From: Lunularia cruciata
Lineage: Eukaryota > Streptophyta > Marchantiopsida > Lunulariales > Lunulariaceae
Assembly (NCBI GenBank): GCA_948567375.1
Contig: OX419757.1
Coordinates: 28,706,001 to 28,770,000 of the forward strand
Reading direction: 5' to 3'
DNA length: 64,000 nucleotides
Position numbers and translations under genes: made by a program
Notes under the pieces: generated by a model
Told to the model about the DNA's origin: nothing
Seen by the model: the letters and a program-made list of their open reading frames with translations, nothing else
The model's database searches: none
In this document: piece by piece, positions 45,602 to 56,199 of the stretch
Layout of the letters: every line of letters begins with the position of its first letter
Position numbering within the stretch: the first letter of the stretch is position 1

Positions 45602-46242
45602 GTCTTCAATCGTGCGATTAGCCTGCTCTGTTTGGCCATTTGTTTGTGGGTGGTAGGGCGTACATGAATCATTTTGCTGAGCCGGTCCACAAAGACCACA
45701 ATGGAGTCAAACCCTGAGGTGGTATTGGGTAATTCACAGACGAGATCCATACTCACTTGTTCCCAACGTTGGGTAGGAGTGGGGAGAGGTTGAAGGAGCC
45801 CTGCAAGAGCTTGATTAGAAGCTTTGTTCTGTTGACAAAGTAGGCAGCTACGCACATAGTCCATCACGTCATTGCTCATCTTGGGCCAATAGTAATGGCG
45901 CTTGATTGCATCTAAGGTCTTGTCCACTCCGACATGAGCTGCAATGGCTGAATCATGACATTCCGCTAGAATGGTGGTGCATAATTCTGGGACATTTGGG
46001 ATCCATAATCTGCCATCCCAAAAGGTGAGTCCTTGGGTGCTGGTTACACCTTTGGACGATTGCGCTTCGACAATCTATGGATCAGTTTTTGTAGCAACTA
46101 GAATCTCTTGCCAAAATTCAGGGTTAATCTTAACCTCTACCACCAAGTTGTTGGCCATTGGCATGTGGGTGAACGCATCTACAAGTTGCTTCTTACCTTC
46201 CACGTAGGTGATTGTCATGTTGAAGCGTTGTCGCCTCTCTAC
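45602..46242 (-). pseudogene. element A integrase N-terminal half, central core deleted
   Basis: The zinc-binding region is intact in outline: HDSAIAAHVGVDKT, RHYYWPKM, then CLLC. The core starts with SMDLVCELPNT (first catalytic Asp) and VVFVDRLSKMIHV. Near 45655-45665 the sequence jumps straight to the HPQTNGQTEQ block in another frame. From first Asp to Glu there are only some 40 residues instead of roughly 95, so about 150 bp with the second catalytic Asp are gone. A TAG also lies at 46075-46077. The open frame 45517-45927 therefore ends in out-of-frame residues. Confidence 0.88.
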
Positions 46243-47763
46243 CTACCAAATTTGGCGACGAGATAGATCCTTTTGCATCTTGAGGTAGACTAGAGGTTTG
46301 TGGTCTGTCTCTACTACAAATGCCTTCTCGCCCAAGTAGTGCTTCCAATGCTTGGTTGCTAGAACGATGGCCAACTCTTCTCGTTCTGTGGTGTGGTAGT
46401 TGCGCTCTGCCGGTAACAACTTTTGAGAGAAATATGCAATTGGATGCCATCCGTCATGCCACTCTTGTTGTAGTACTACTCCTATTGCTACGCTTGATGC
46501 ATCTATAGCCAACTTGATTGGACGTTTTGGGTCATACCACTTCAAGATTGGTGCATGTAGCAAGGCGGCCTTCAATTCTTGAAAGGCCAACTCTTTTGCA
46601 GTTCCCCATGTCCACTTCTTCCCCTTGCCAAGTAGTGCCGTTAAAGGTTGTGCAACCTTGGAGAAGTCCTTGACAAATCTACGATAGAATCCCGTCAACC
46701 CTAAGAAGCTCTTAAGTTGAGTCTGATCTTCTAGGGCACTCCATTTTTGAATGACCTCTATTTTATCTGTCAATACTTGAATGCACTTTGCACTTACTCT
46801 ATGCCTTAAGTAGTCTATTTCAGACTTGCCAAACTCACACTTTGAGATTTTGGCGTACAATTGATTCTGTCTTAGAATCTGGAGGACTTCTCGTAGATGT
46901 TGTCTGTGTTCTGTCATCGTGCTACTATATACTAAGATATCATCCAAGAAGACGATAATAGACTTATCCAAGTATGGACAAAATATGTCATTCATTAGAC
47001 TCATGAAAGTGGCAGGCGCATTGGTGAGGCCAAAAGGCATCACAAGATACTCAAAGTGGCCATACCTGGTTCGAAAGGCAATTTTGTACACATCCTCCTC
47101 TACAATTTGGATTTGATTGTAACCACTCCGCAAGTCCAGTTTGGTGAAGTATCTCACTCCATGGAGTTGATCAAACAAGTCATCCATGCGAGGTAAGGGG
47201 TATTTATTCTTCACTGTTTGCTGATTCAGACCCCGATAGTCAATGCACATGCGCATGGTACCATCCTTCTTCTTCACAAACAAGACAAGGGCCCCATATG
47301 GCAATACGCTAGGTTGGATGAACCCTTTCTGTAGCATCTCCTCAATTTGAGTCTTACACTCCTCCAACTCATGAGGTGATAGGCGATATGGGGCCTTACA
47401 AGGATGTGTCTTCTCCGGGAGTGTCTCAATTTTGTGATCTACTTGCCTTTTAGGTGGTAATCTTGAGGGTAGAACATCGGGAAAGACATCTTGAAACTCA
47501 TCCACCACATCTTTCAATTTCTCAAGAATTTGTCCAACGAGTTGTGCACTCTGGACTTCTCTTATTAGACCCATAAAACATCTATCGGTCTTACAGACAG
47601 TTGTCATCCCTACGACATATAGAGGCAATTTCTGCCTGTACAATTTTTCTTTAACCCCAATGATTGACCATTGGTGGGTTCTCACTACTTTCTTCCTCCA
47701 ATCCACCATTAGGTTGTACTGCTCCATCCATGGCATGCCTAAAATTGCATCATAACGGGCTAA
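46243..47763 (-). pseudogene. element A reverse transcriptase and RNase H
   Basis: The 497-residue open frame 46243-47736 is the longest of the window. It has the protease-RT linker ([16 protein letters not shown], near residue 80), the RT palm ([20 protein letters not shown]), [10 protein letters not shown], the catalytic FLDDILVYS block and the [12 protein letters not shown] connection. RNase H follows with [11 protein letters not shown], the central Glu in TEREELAIV and ETDHKPLVY. All catalytic acidic residues of RT and RNase H appear present. It is closed by TAG at 46243-46245 and preceded by TAG at 47764-47766. Confidence 0.95.
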
Positions 47764-48017
47764 CTATATCACTCGCCACTCAATTGCTTCCTGATATTCT
47801 CCTACAGAGAGGGTTACCCGTCTAGGTAATGATTCAATCCTCTCTGTTTGCCCATTTGGTAACTCTCCTTCTTCACTTCCATCTCTCTCTAGATCCATTC
47901 CCAATCTGATTGCAACAGAGCAAGACAAGAAATTCTCTGTTGCTCCTAGATCTATTAATACTCTCACTTGATTACCTTCTAGGATTCCATTCACAACAAT
48001 CAATTGTGAGGTTGCCT
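47764..48017 (-). pseudogene. element A aspartic protease
   Basis: The frame 47764-48003 has VRVLIDLGATENFLS, the retroviral-type protease flap-side signature, but the active-site Asp-Thr/Ser-Gly is Asp-Leu-Gly, which should abolish or weaken catalysis. The protein would cut gag-pol into its parts. Stop codons flank it (TGA 48018-48020 before, TAG 47764-47766 after), in the same frame as RT. Confidence 0.85.
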
Positions 48018-48149
48018 TTCAGGATCTTTGTGCATTATTCTTCTTCCTTCCCTTGCTTCTCTACTTCCTTATTGAGCCAGTAAGGCCGCGAGGTACATTT
48101 ACTGGCAATCTTTGTTTTCCAAAGTGGTTTCCACCTCCTCCTCTTCAAT

Positions 48150-49187
48150 GTGCCTCTCCATGTTGTTCAAAGATCGCCTAAACAAAGGCCAAGGGCCTCT
48201 AGAGAAACGAGTGCGGCAATTGGTAGATATGTGCCCAATACGGCCACAATTGTAACAACGGCGTTGTTCTCCTCGAGTCCCTTCTCCTCGTGGGACTCCA
48301 ACTCTTTGTTCTTCTACCCGTCTCTGCTCTCCTTGAAGCGGCCGTGCTCCTCAATCCCGGAATCAAAGGTTGCCCAATTCCATCGGTACTGGTCCACCCA
48401 TGTGTGGTATTTCTGTGCAAAAATGTTGAGGTGGAACTACTCCTTCACCTCCACCTAATGCTCTTGCTATTCTCTACGCACAAGCAATGGCTTCAAATAC
48501 CGTGCGAGGGTTTTGCACCATGACTTCTTGGCAAATCCGCTCTTTCAACCCTCGTTTGAAATTTTCGAGAGCCTCTGCTGGACTCATGTCGGTAATTGCA
48601 ACTTGTAGATCCAGAAATGCCTCCACATACTCTTGTATGCTATTCTTCTGTCTCAATCCCCATAGTCGGGTTCGAGCCATTTGCACAGAATCCACCGATT
48701 GGAAATTCTTCAGCAATCTTTCTTGCATTGATGTCCATGTGACCTCCCTTCTCTCTGCCAACATGGATCGTTCCCAAGCATCATACCATGTGAGGGCTTT
48801 ATCGGTCAAGTACCCACATGCAAACACGCCTGCAGCATGCTTTGTGATCTCTGTTGAGAACAATCGGAAATATCAATTCATTCTCGAAATCCAGTTTTCC
48901 ACTACTCCCATTGTACGCTGCCCCTTGTAAGGCTCGATGTTGCAGGTCTTCTTCATCCGGAGTAGCAATGTGGCTTCACCGTTGATAGGGTTCGTAGGCA
49001 CGGGTGCCTCTCCAAGCACTTCAGTCGTAGGTACAGGGTTTTGAGATGGCTCTTCTTCTTGCATTGCTTGATCGTTCCTCAGGATCTGCACTTGACTTTG
49101 TAATGTCTCCATGGTCATCTTAATCTCTCGAAATTCATTCAACATCCCTTGCATTCCTTGCACCAGCTCTTGCAACTACGGATCCAT
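48150..49187 (-). pseudogene. element A gag
   Basis: The likely start ATG is 49185-49187, but codon 4 is a TAG (49176-49178). An N-terminal helical stretch (QELVQGMQGMLNEF) leads to the capsid-like gag domain: VENWISRMN, TGA at 48873-48875, then YLTDKALTWYDAWER and IQEYVEAFLDL in the same frame. A well formed CCHC zinc knuckle (C-Y-N-C-GRIG-H-ISTN-C) is at 48215-48257, still in that frame. Protease lies in the -1 frame relative to gag. Gag packages RNA and builds the particle. Confidence 0.9.
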
Positions 49188-49777
49188 GGTTCCTGCAACA
49201 CCCAATTGCTAACATCTACTTCAATACAGAGTCAATATAATCACTCTGGAAGGCACACAAAATATCGGAACTACCATTGGGACCTCAGAAGCTATCACTT
49301 GTTGATAATACTCCTCACCAAAATTCCTAACCACAAAATCTCTAAACATCACTTTTGGCCTCACTACATAACGGATTTCTACTTGAGTGTTGAAAGGGAG
49401 AGGATTTGGAACATTCATATCCATATTATCATAGTAGAATGTAGATCGTCAAATCCTACTCTCTGTTATATATCACCACAGGTAGAATCACTGGGTTTGG
49501 TGAGTTCATCACTCTGTCCATGAATTCCGCACCAAAGTGATAAACTAGCAATACCCTCATCTGCTCACACTAGATGTACATAACCTTGATGTAGAATGGG
49601 TTTGAGAATGGAAAGCTAGGTGTGGGAAATTGTCCCCCCGGTGCATCCATCTCATCCGCTCTCTAAAGTCCTTCCTAAGTCTAGCAATTACTCTATGTTC
49701 TCCACCTCACATTACTCAGTTTCAGTAGTTTGTGCTATTCCAAGAGGGGTATTCCACTCTCTTGGACTAGAAAACTT
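49188..49777 (-). other. element A leader between PBS and gag
   Basis: About 590 bp on the - strand between primer site and gag start. No convincing coding frame; packaging signals would be expected here but none can be named from sequence. Confidence 0.7.
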
Positions 49778-49789
49778 GCTCTGATACCA
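49778..49789 (-). other. primer-binding site of element A (initiator Met tRNA)
   Basis: The - strand reads TGGTATCAGAGC, an exact 12-base match to the plant initiator-methionine tRNA 3' end, one base inside the 5' LTR. It confirms the - strand orientation. Confidence 0.95.
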
Positions 49790-49790
49790 T

Positions 49791-50524
49791 TGTAATACTC
49801 CGAGGAAAAGAGAAGAGAGAAAACACATATTGCACTTCAAACATTTGATGCCCCAAGGGAGCACCTTCTCTTTATTATATAGACAAAGAAGATCTCCTCC
49901 AAGGAAGCTCCACCATAGGATTAGAGACACAGATAGGTGACATGTCAGCAAGCTCCACTCTTGGATTACTTACTTGGATGGGTGACCTGTCTGGTCTAGG
50001 TCTTATCTGGTTGGTCAAACAAGCTTTGACCGGAGGGAATCTTTTAGGGAATCTTCCTGTAGGAATCTCAGAATCACGTAAGGTACCGTTGGAAAGCTCT
50101 CGACGAGAAAAAGCAGGGGGGAGGGAAGGCCAACCTTTCCTCCATTGGGGGGGAAATGTGCACATTTTTGAGGCCTAATTCATCCGTTTAGGCCTCCGAA
50201 ATTGCCTTCAAAAATTTTAGGCATATTTTGGTTCCTACTCTATTAGTAGAAGTCCCCTTTTGGTGATACCTCTTTCTGATCTGTTAAGTCCATCATGTGT
50301 AACATCCTTCCAGATGTTACCAAACCAATTCTCACCTTTAAATCATATGTCTAGCTATTGGTTCTAAGGTTCTCAAGTCTATTTCGGTTTCTGCCCTATT
50401 AGTAGAAGTACTCTTTTGGTGATACTTCTATCTGATCTATTTTGACCATCATGTATAAAATCATTCCAGATGTTACCAAACCGAATTTCACATCTAGATC
50501 ATATGGCTAACCCTTGGTATTACA
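49791..50524 (-). repeat. 5' LTR of element A
   Basis: 734 bp, long form with the 156-bp duplication, nearly identical to 44095-44832. On the - strand it carries the promoter box at 49875-49881 and runs into the PBS. Confidence 0.95.
49875..49881 (-). promoter_or_regulatory. TATA box in the 5' LTR of element A
   Basis: TATATAA within CTATATAATAAAGAGAAGG on the - strand, about 90 bp before the LTR end. Transcription would be expected to start near 49845 and proceed through the PBS. The same box is kept in most A LTRs of the window. Confidence 0.65.
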
Positions 50525-51137
50525 GAATCCCAACTCTATCATACTCCTCCAAGGCTAACACTCCAAGACGCAAGCCATTGCTCACTAGAGAACTCAATGT
50601 GAGAGAGATAGTCACAAATGAAAGGATGATGAGTACCTCCTCACCCTTAGTTTATATACTTGTGAAATAGTTATGCACCAAAGTTACTAATTACTAGAGT
50701 AACTCAAGTTATTAGGCTAAAAGTCAAATAAATCCAAAAAGCTAAAGGAATATCTATCCTCATAGGAATATTCCCCTAAACATATGGTCTTATCTTGACC
50801 CAACCACTAAATCAAGGATTCCTTTACATGGGCTATCCTTGAACTATAGAAGAATCCAAAACAAAAAGGCTTATGAGTCCAAGAGTTCTCAACTCTTTCC
50901 TCAAAGCCAAACACCTAGGAATAATACCAAGTCAACACACTAGAAACCAAAATAGTGATATTCATCTTTTCCACTTCTTCTAAAGTAAGTTCTTCTCTAT
51001 CTTAGTTATGACTAACTTTAGTTAATCATGACTAAGGTAGAACCATCCTTTATCTTTGTATAAATAAAATCTCTTAAGTACTTGTAATACCAAAAGAAAT
51101 ATCACAATACCACACACATGCACAAATGGGTGTTACA

Positions 51138-51719
51138 ATCCTAGGTAAGATAAAGGTGACCTTATTCTAGAGGAAGGAAAAAGAGTGAGCACCATTATTT
51201 TGCCTTCTAATGTATTGACTTGGTATTATTCCTAATTATTTGACTTTGAGGAAAGAGTTGAGAGCTCTTGGGCTCCCAAGCTTTGTTGGTGTGGACTTTT
51301 TCTATAGTCCATGGATAGCTCATGTAAAAGAATCCTTGAATTTGTTGGTAGGTGAGGATAAGACCACATACCCATTGGATTATTTTCACATGCTTGGATA
51401 TTCCTTTAGATTTTTAGACCTTTATTTGAATTTTAGCCTAGTAACTTAAGTTTATCTAGTAATTAGTAACTTTGGTGTGTAATCTTTTCACAAGTATATA
51501 AGATAGGGGTGAGAAGATGTTCATCATAATTTCATGTGCAACTATCTCTTTCTCTCATTGAGTTCTCTAGTGAACAATATTTTGAGTTTTGGAGGTGCCT
51601 TGGAGTTTTAGCGTAGGAGGAGTGTGATGGAGTTGGGGTTCCTTACCTTCTTAGTCCATGGTGTGCTACCTTAATAGCCATCAGATGTTCATACTACGTG
51701 AGAGAGAAGCAAGTTCATA
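51138..51719 (+). repeat. 5' LTR of F, right piece
   Basis: Continues 44011: ATCCTAGGTAAGATAAAGGTGACC aligns with 59797 on. It ends AAGCAAGTTCATA. Together with the solo G LTR to its left it forms a large inverted repeat (50525-51137 against this piece). Confidence 0.75.
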
Positions 51720-52879
51720 TTTTTGGTTCTATTGTCAAGACTTCTCTAGAAAGAAAGATAATGTTCCATGTACAATTCTTTATTAGGCAAAAGGAGGCTA
51801 TGAGAGCTCACTTGGAGTGAGCATTACGGAAGGATAGAGCTGAGCTGAACTTATGTTAGAGAACTTGGAACTATTTGTATATTTTTTAGTTCATTATGAT
51901 ATTTTTTAGGTGATATTGTACATAACATACACATGAGAGGATTTAGAGAGAGATTATGAGGTGGATTGCAGATTTTGGAGATAATGGGGATTTTGAGCAA
52001 AACCTCAAAATTAAGATGTGGACTTGAAATTTTCTAAGAGAATAGTTTAGATTACTTTCTAAGTTGGACACTTGAAATTATTGTAAGGGCTATTACATGC
52101 ACTAAGGTAGAATTTTTGGAAGGTGGTAGGGTAAATTGTTCTTGTAAATTGTTCCCGTAAATTGCATGCTCTGTGGAATTTTATACAAAGTTTGCCATTT
52201 CTTCATTTTTTATTTGATTGTTTTGAAAGTTTCCAATAAAATCAATGCATATTATCTTACCTTATGGCCCAAGAATTGTTCTTGATAGTTCTTGTGCATG
52301 AAGTTATAAGTTTTTAAAGTGAGGGGCATGGTTTTCAAACCAAATCTGAAATATGTGATGAATATAGAAACACCTATGCCAAATGGTAAAATTTTTACAA
52401 GGGAAGACAGACAACCTGGGGTGGTGATCAAATGTGCATAATGTCAAGAGTCTAAGAGGTATAATATGGGAGAACTGGTTGACATTGTGAGGATGGGTCA
52501 TTTCAAGAGAGTTAAGTTCTAATGAGTGGAGGTTCAAGCAGGTTTAAGCATGTTTGAGTGTTTTGTCTCATCTTGGGAATAGGGAAGGCAATGATAAGTG
52601 GAAATAAAGGTTATTTAAGGTTTTTGAAGGGGTTTAAGTGATAGCAGTGGCTGATTTGAAGAAATAAGAGTTAAGAGTAGAATTCAAAGAGTTATGAGAG
52701 GATTCAAAGAGCTTCCTCATTTGGAGGAAAGAGTGATTCTTAATGTTTTTTATGTGGAGAGAATAGACACAAGGCAAGTTCATGGTCACATTGAGTTTTG
52801 AGGGCAAGAGATTTAGAGAAAGGAGAGGCTTACTTGAGTTGTGATTAAATGTTGGACCTTCTTCACCAAGATTGAGAGA
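51720..52879 (+). other. F leader, first part
   Basis: No open frame with a known motif. A primer site could not be identified (TTTTTGGTTCTATTGTC follows the LTR and matches none I know). The leader continues after the A LTR at 53626. Confidence 0.5.
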
Positions 52880-53625
52880 TATAATACTAATAGCTAGACA
52901 TATGATCTAGAGATGAAATTTGGTTTGGTAACATCTAGAAAGATATTATACATGATGGAATTAGTAGATCAGACAGAGGTATCACCTAAATAGTACTTCT
53001 ACTAATAGGCTAAAAACCAAAACAAGCTTAGAAACTTTAGAATCAATAGCTAAACATATGATCTAGACATGAAACTTGGGGTAGTGATATCTAAGAGAAT
53101 GTTACACATGATAAGGAAACTAGATCAGATAGAGGTATCACCAAAATAACACTTCTTCTAATAGAGAAAAAGCCAAAATAGGCTTGAAAACTTCAGAGGC
53201 AATTTTGGAGGCCTAAATGGATGAATTAGGCCTAAAAAATGTGCACATTCCACCTCCTCCAAAACACAAGAAAGTTTGGCCTTCTCTCCCATTGGTTTGT
53301 CTCGCCAAAGGCTTTCCAATGATATCTCACCCACGTGATTTTGAGATTCCTACAAGAAAATTCTCTAAAAGATTCTCTTTGGTCAAAGTCTATTTATTCA
53401 ACCAGATGGGACCAAGACCAACATATCACCCATCCAAGCAAGTAATCTAAAGGTGGAGATCATTAATAGGTCACCTATCCATGTACCTAATCCTATGGTG
53501 GAGCTTCCTTGAAAGAGATCCTCTCTGGCTGTATAATAAAGAGAAGGTGCTCCTTTGGGGCATCAGAGTTTGAGGGTGGAATTAGTGTTTTCTCTATTGT
53601 GTTTCTTTATCTTCTAAATATTACA
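52880..53625 (+). repeat. solo A-family LTR, long form
   Basis: 746 bp, start TATAATACT (mutated TGTAATAC), end AATATTACA, perfect duplication AGAGA (52875-52879, 53626-53630). The TATA region on the + strand is altered to CTGTATAATAAAG near 53529. Confidence 0.93.
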
Positions 53626-53969
53626 AGAGAGATGAGATCTAGGACCAAGGAGTTATGTGAGGTTTGTGGAGTGGAAGAACTTCAAAAGAGCCATGAGTGT
53701 AATAGGTTAGTAACATTGTTGGAGAGCTTGGTGGAGGATCTTGGAGCAAGTCATAGTACCAATACAAAGAAACTACCACCTTCATCAAACAATTATCAAG
53801 ATTAGTGTTGGAGATAATCTTTCAGTTGATGGATAAAATTCCCATAATATTTGTCTTAATATTCCCCTTTGGATTTGATTGTGCCATAGAAATTATAGAG
53901 CAACCTCAACCCTTTTTACTACCTATAATGGAATACACTTAAATGGTGCTAGTCATGCATATAATCTAT

Positions 53970-54960
53970 TAGTTATAAGGTGAAAGAGAAAATACATCCA
54001 AAAAAATAAAATTAGAGAAATGAGAAAGGTAATGAGAGACTAAGATGGAGAAACTTCCAATGTTCTTTGGCAAGGATGGAGAGGATGTATGGAATTTTAT
54101 GAAAGACTTCAAAAGACCTTGCATAGGAAATAGTGAGAGGAGGAGGAATAAGTGGGCCTCACTACTACCAAATTTCTTTGAAGATGCAACTCTTACATGG
54201 TATGAGTAAGAATACCAAAAGACAAAGAGGTGAGATGTGCAAGCGGAGTCTTGGGAAAGTTTGACTACAACACTCATTGAGAACTTTCTTCCAAATGAGA
54301 GTTATGAGAGATTGATAAGTGAGGTCACCTTCCTCAAACAAGGAGATGGAGAGAAAATTAGAGTGTATGTAAAGGGTAGAGAAGTTAGAGTCTAAGTTCT
54401 GAATAGTGTTGAGGAGGAAGAGTGGAGATGATGTGAAGACTACCATGATTGAGATAGAAGCCATGCTTACCAAGAAATTTGTGAGAGAATTGAAATCACA
54501 AATCAAGGTGAGATATGAGAAATTGTTTTCGAAGGTAGAAGCTATCAAGATTGTAGTTTGTATGGAGGAGAGTTTGGAAGGGAATGAGAGTGATTTGGTG
54601 GTGAAAGAGGTTGTGCATCCTCTACAAGTCTCCAAATATGGTGGGGTTTCTAATCTTTTGTTGGCAAGGGTGGCAACACATGTAGTAATTGCTCATATCC
54701 TTGCATCTCAACCAAAAGATCCCCTTCAAACTATCATAGAGATCTCAAGACTAGTGCAGTGCAACTATGGGAGAAGAGAGAGGTGAACCAAAATATTGGG
54801 AGAGGGCATAGGGGTTATGGAAACTTTCCTTATAGTGGAGACCCACCAACTAGCAATTTCAATGCTAGAAATTGTTTTGGTTGTAGAGGTAGAGGTCACA
54901 TCCAAAGGAATTACCCAAATCCTAACTACCATGGAGGAAAGAGTTATAAGAGGTAAATAG
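53970..54960 (+). pseudogene. F gag
   Basis: From 54044 the + strand reads MEKLPMFFGKDGEDVWNFMK, then FFEDATLTWYE and LKQGDGEKIRVYVKG, the usual retrotransposon gag order, broken by single stops. The open frame 54406-54786 follows in a different frame. At 54840-54950 a zinc-knuckle-like CFGCRGRGHIQRNY lacks only the last Cys (Tyr). A one- or two-base change around 54400 accounts for the frame switch. Confidence 0.75.
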
Positions 54961-55329
54961 AGAGGAGGGAGGTGGTAAAGCCCAAGTTCCTCCTATTAAA
55001 AATAGAGGTAAGGAGATAATATCCATAGATGTGGTGGAGATCAAATATGAGAAGAGAGAATGCTCAAACTCCAAATGTCTTAATTTGGAGCTCTTTATAC
55101 AAGAAAAGAAGATAGCTTATTTTTCACATGATATACAATCTTCTCAAGTATTCACTCTTAGCAAAGATAGTCCAATGCCCACAAAGAGTACTTGGATTAC
55201 TATTTCAACACCATCAACAAAGACTCCAAGGAAAAAGTTGGAGATGAATGGTTTCTTGATCTCAAAGCAATAATGGTGCAACAATATGTTGGAGGATGTT
55301 GGTAGTCACAAGGCAAACATAACAATGGG

Positions 55330-55740
55330 GCAGTTGAAAATTTAAATCCTACCTTGAGAAATGAGCTTAGATTTGAGTTCTAAAGGAGAAAGAGAACAAA
55401 GAAACAAAGGCTCCAGTATCATGGGAGTGGTGGATGCAAAATCACCACCATGGGAGGCTTGTGAATATGCCTCCAAGATTGATGTGAGGATGAATGGTCA
55501 CAACATCAAGGATGCACTTATTGATGGAAGATTTTTGATGAATGTCATGTTAGAGAAGTTGATGAAGAAGTTAGGTATGATACACTCTAGACCTTTAACA
55601 TTTGCAATGAGCATGGAAAACAAGCAACAAGTTCAACCGGTGGGTGTGATGGACAAGGTGATATTATTTGGTTATGGGAGTTCAAAATCTCATGACTTTT
55701 TAAGTTTTGAAGGATGCAAGTTATGATTTGCTACTTGGGA
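55330..55740 (+). pseudogene. F aspartic protease
   Basis: The frame 55361-55726 contains DVRMNGHNIKDALIDGRFLM followed by NVMLEKLMKKLGM. The LIDG segment is the active-site strand; related Ty3/gypsy proteases have a second small residue pattern LIDGG/LIDSG, here Gly-Arg. Downstream LTFAMSMENKQQVQPVGVMD fits the flap region. The frame closes before RT. Confidence 0.65.
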
Positions 55741-56199
55741 GACCATGGTTGAGAGAAGCTCAAACAATTGCTCAATGGCACAAAGGATACTTGAGAATTG
55801 GGCCATCAAACCATTGGGTTACAGTTCCAATAACCATACCTCACAATCAGATACACCATCTTCTAATTATTTAGAATTTTATTTAGAAGAAGGAGCTTCA
55901 AGTGTGAACACCAAAATAGAAGAAGGTTTCTCATTGAAGGAATATGCACATCTTAATTTGATTTAGATGTGCATTCCTTGTGTGCTATGGGCCTTGTGCA
56001 TATGCCAAAGGTTTTGAAGGACCCTAATAAATCACCATTAACAATAGAAGAGAGAGAGAGTAGACTATTATTTTCAAGTATGGTCCAAATGTTATCAAGG
56101 ATGAGAAGGTAAGATTTGAGAAGAGTTTTTGCAAGTTTGTCCATGTGTTTGTTTTTAGTTACAAAGATCTTAAAAAATTCACCTTGGAAGAGCATAAGA

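Larger units (their letters stand above)
44095..50524 (-). mobile_element. complete Ty3/gypsy chromovirus-type element A
   Basis: The only structurally whole element: LTRs 44095-44832 and 49791-50524, both TGTAATACT...GGTATTACA, perfect 5-bp duplication GAATC (44090-44094, 50525-50529), PBS and PPT adjacent to the LTRs. Genes are on the - strand in the order gag, protease, RT, RNase H, integrase, chromodomain. By eye the two LTRs differ at about 17 substitutions and two or three small indels in 734 bp, near 2.3 %. It is the youngest datable insertion here. It is nevertheless defective: several stops, a frame change and an integrase deletion. Confidence 0.95.
44012..51137 (-). repeat. solo G LTR in reverse orientation, itself split by element A
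   Basis: The pieces 44012-44094 and 50525-51137 together form one G LTR on the - strand, from TGTAACACCC at 51137 to the GCTCACA-type end at 44012. Compared with F's own LTRs it is inverted and inserted inside F's 5' LTR. Element A separates the pieces; the GAATC at the junction is its target duplication. It matches 51138-51719 and 59680-60400, including the CCTCCGAGG/GAGTGTGATGGAGT block. Confidence 0.8.

Noticed and set aside
48487-48930. 147-residue + strand open frame across the gag of element A
   Set aside because: It lies antisense to a clear gag domain and has no motif of its own.
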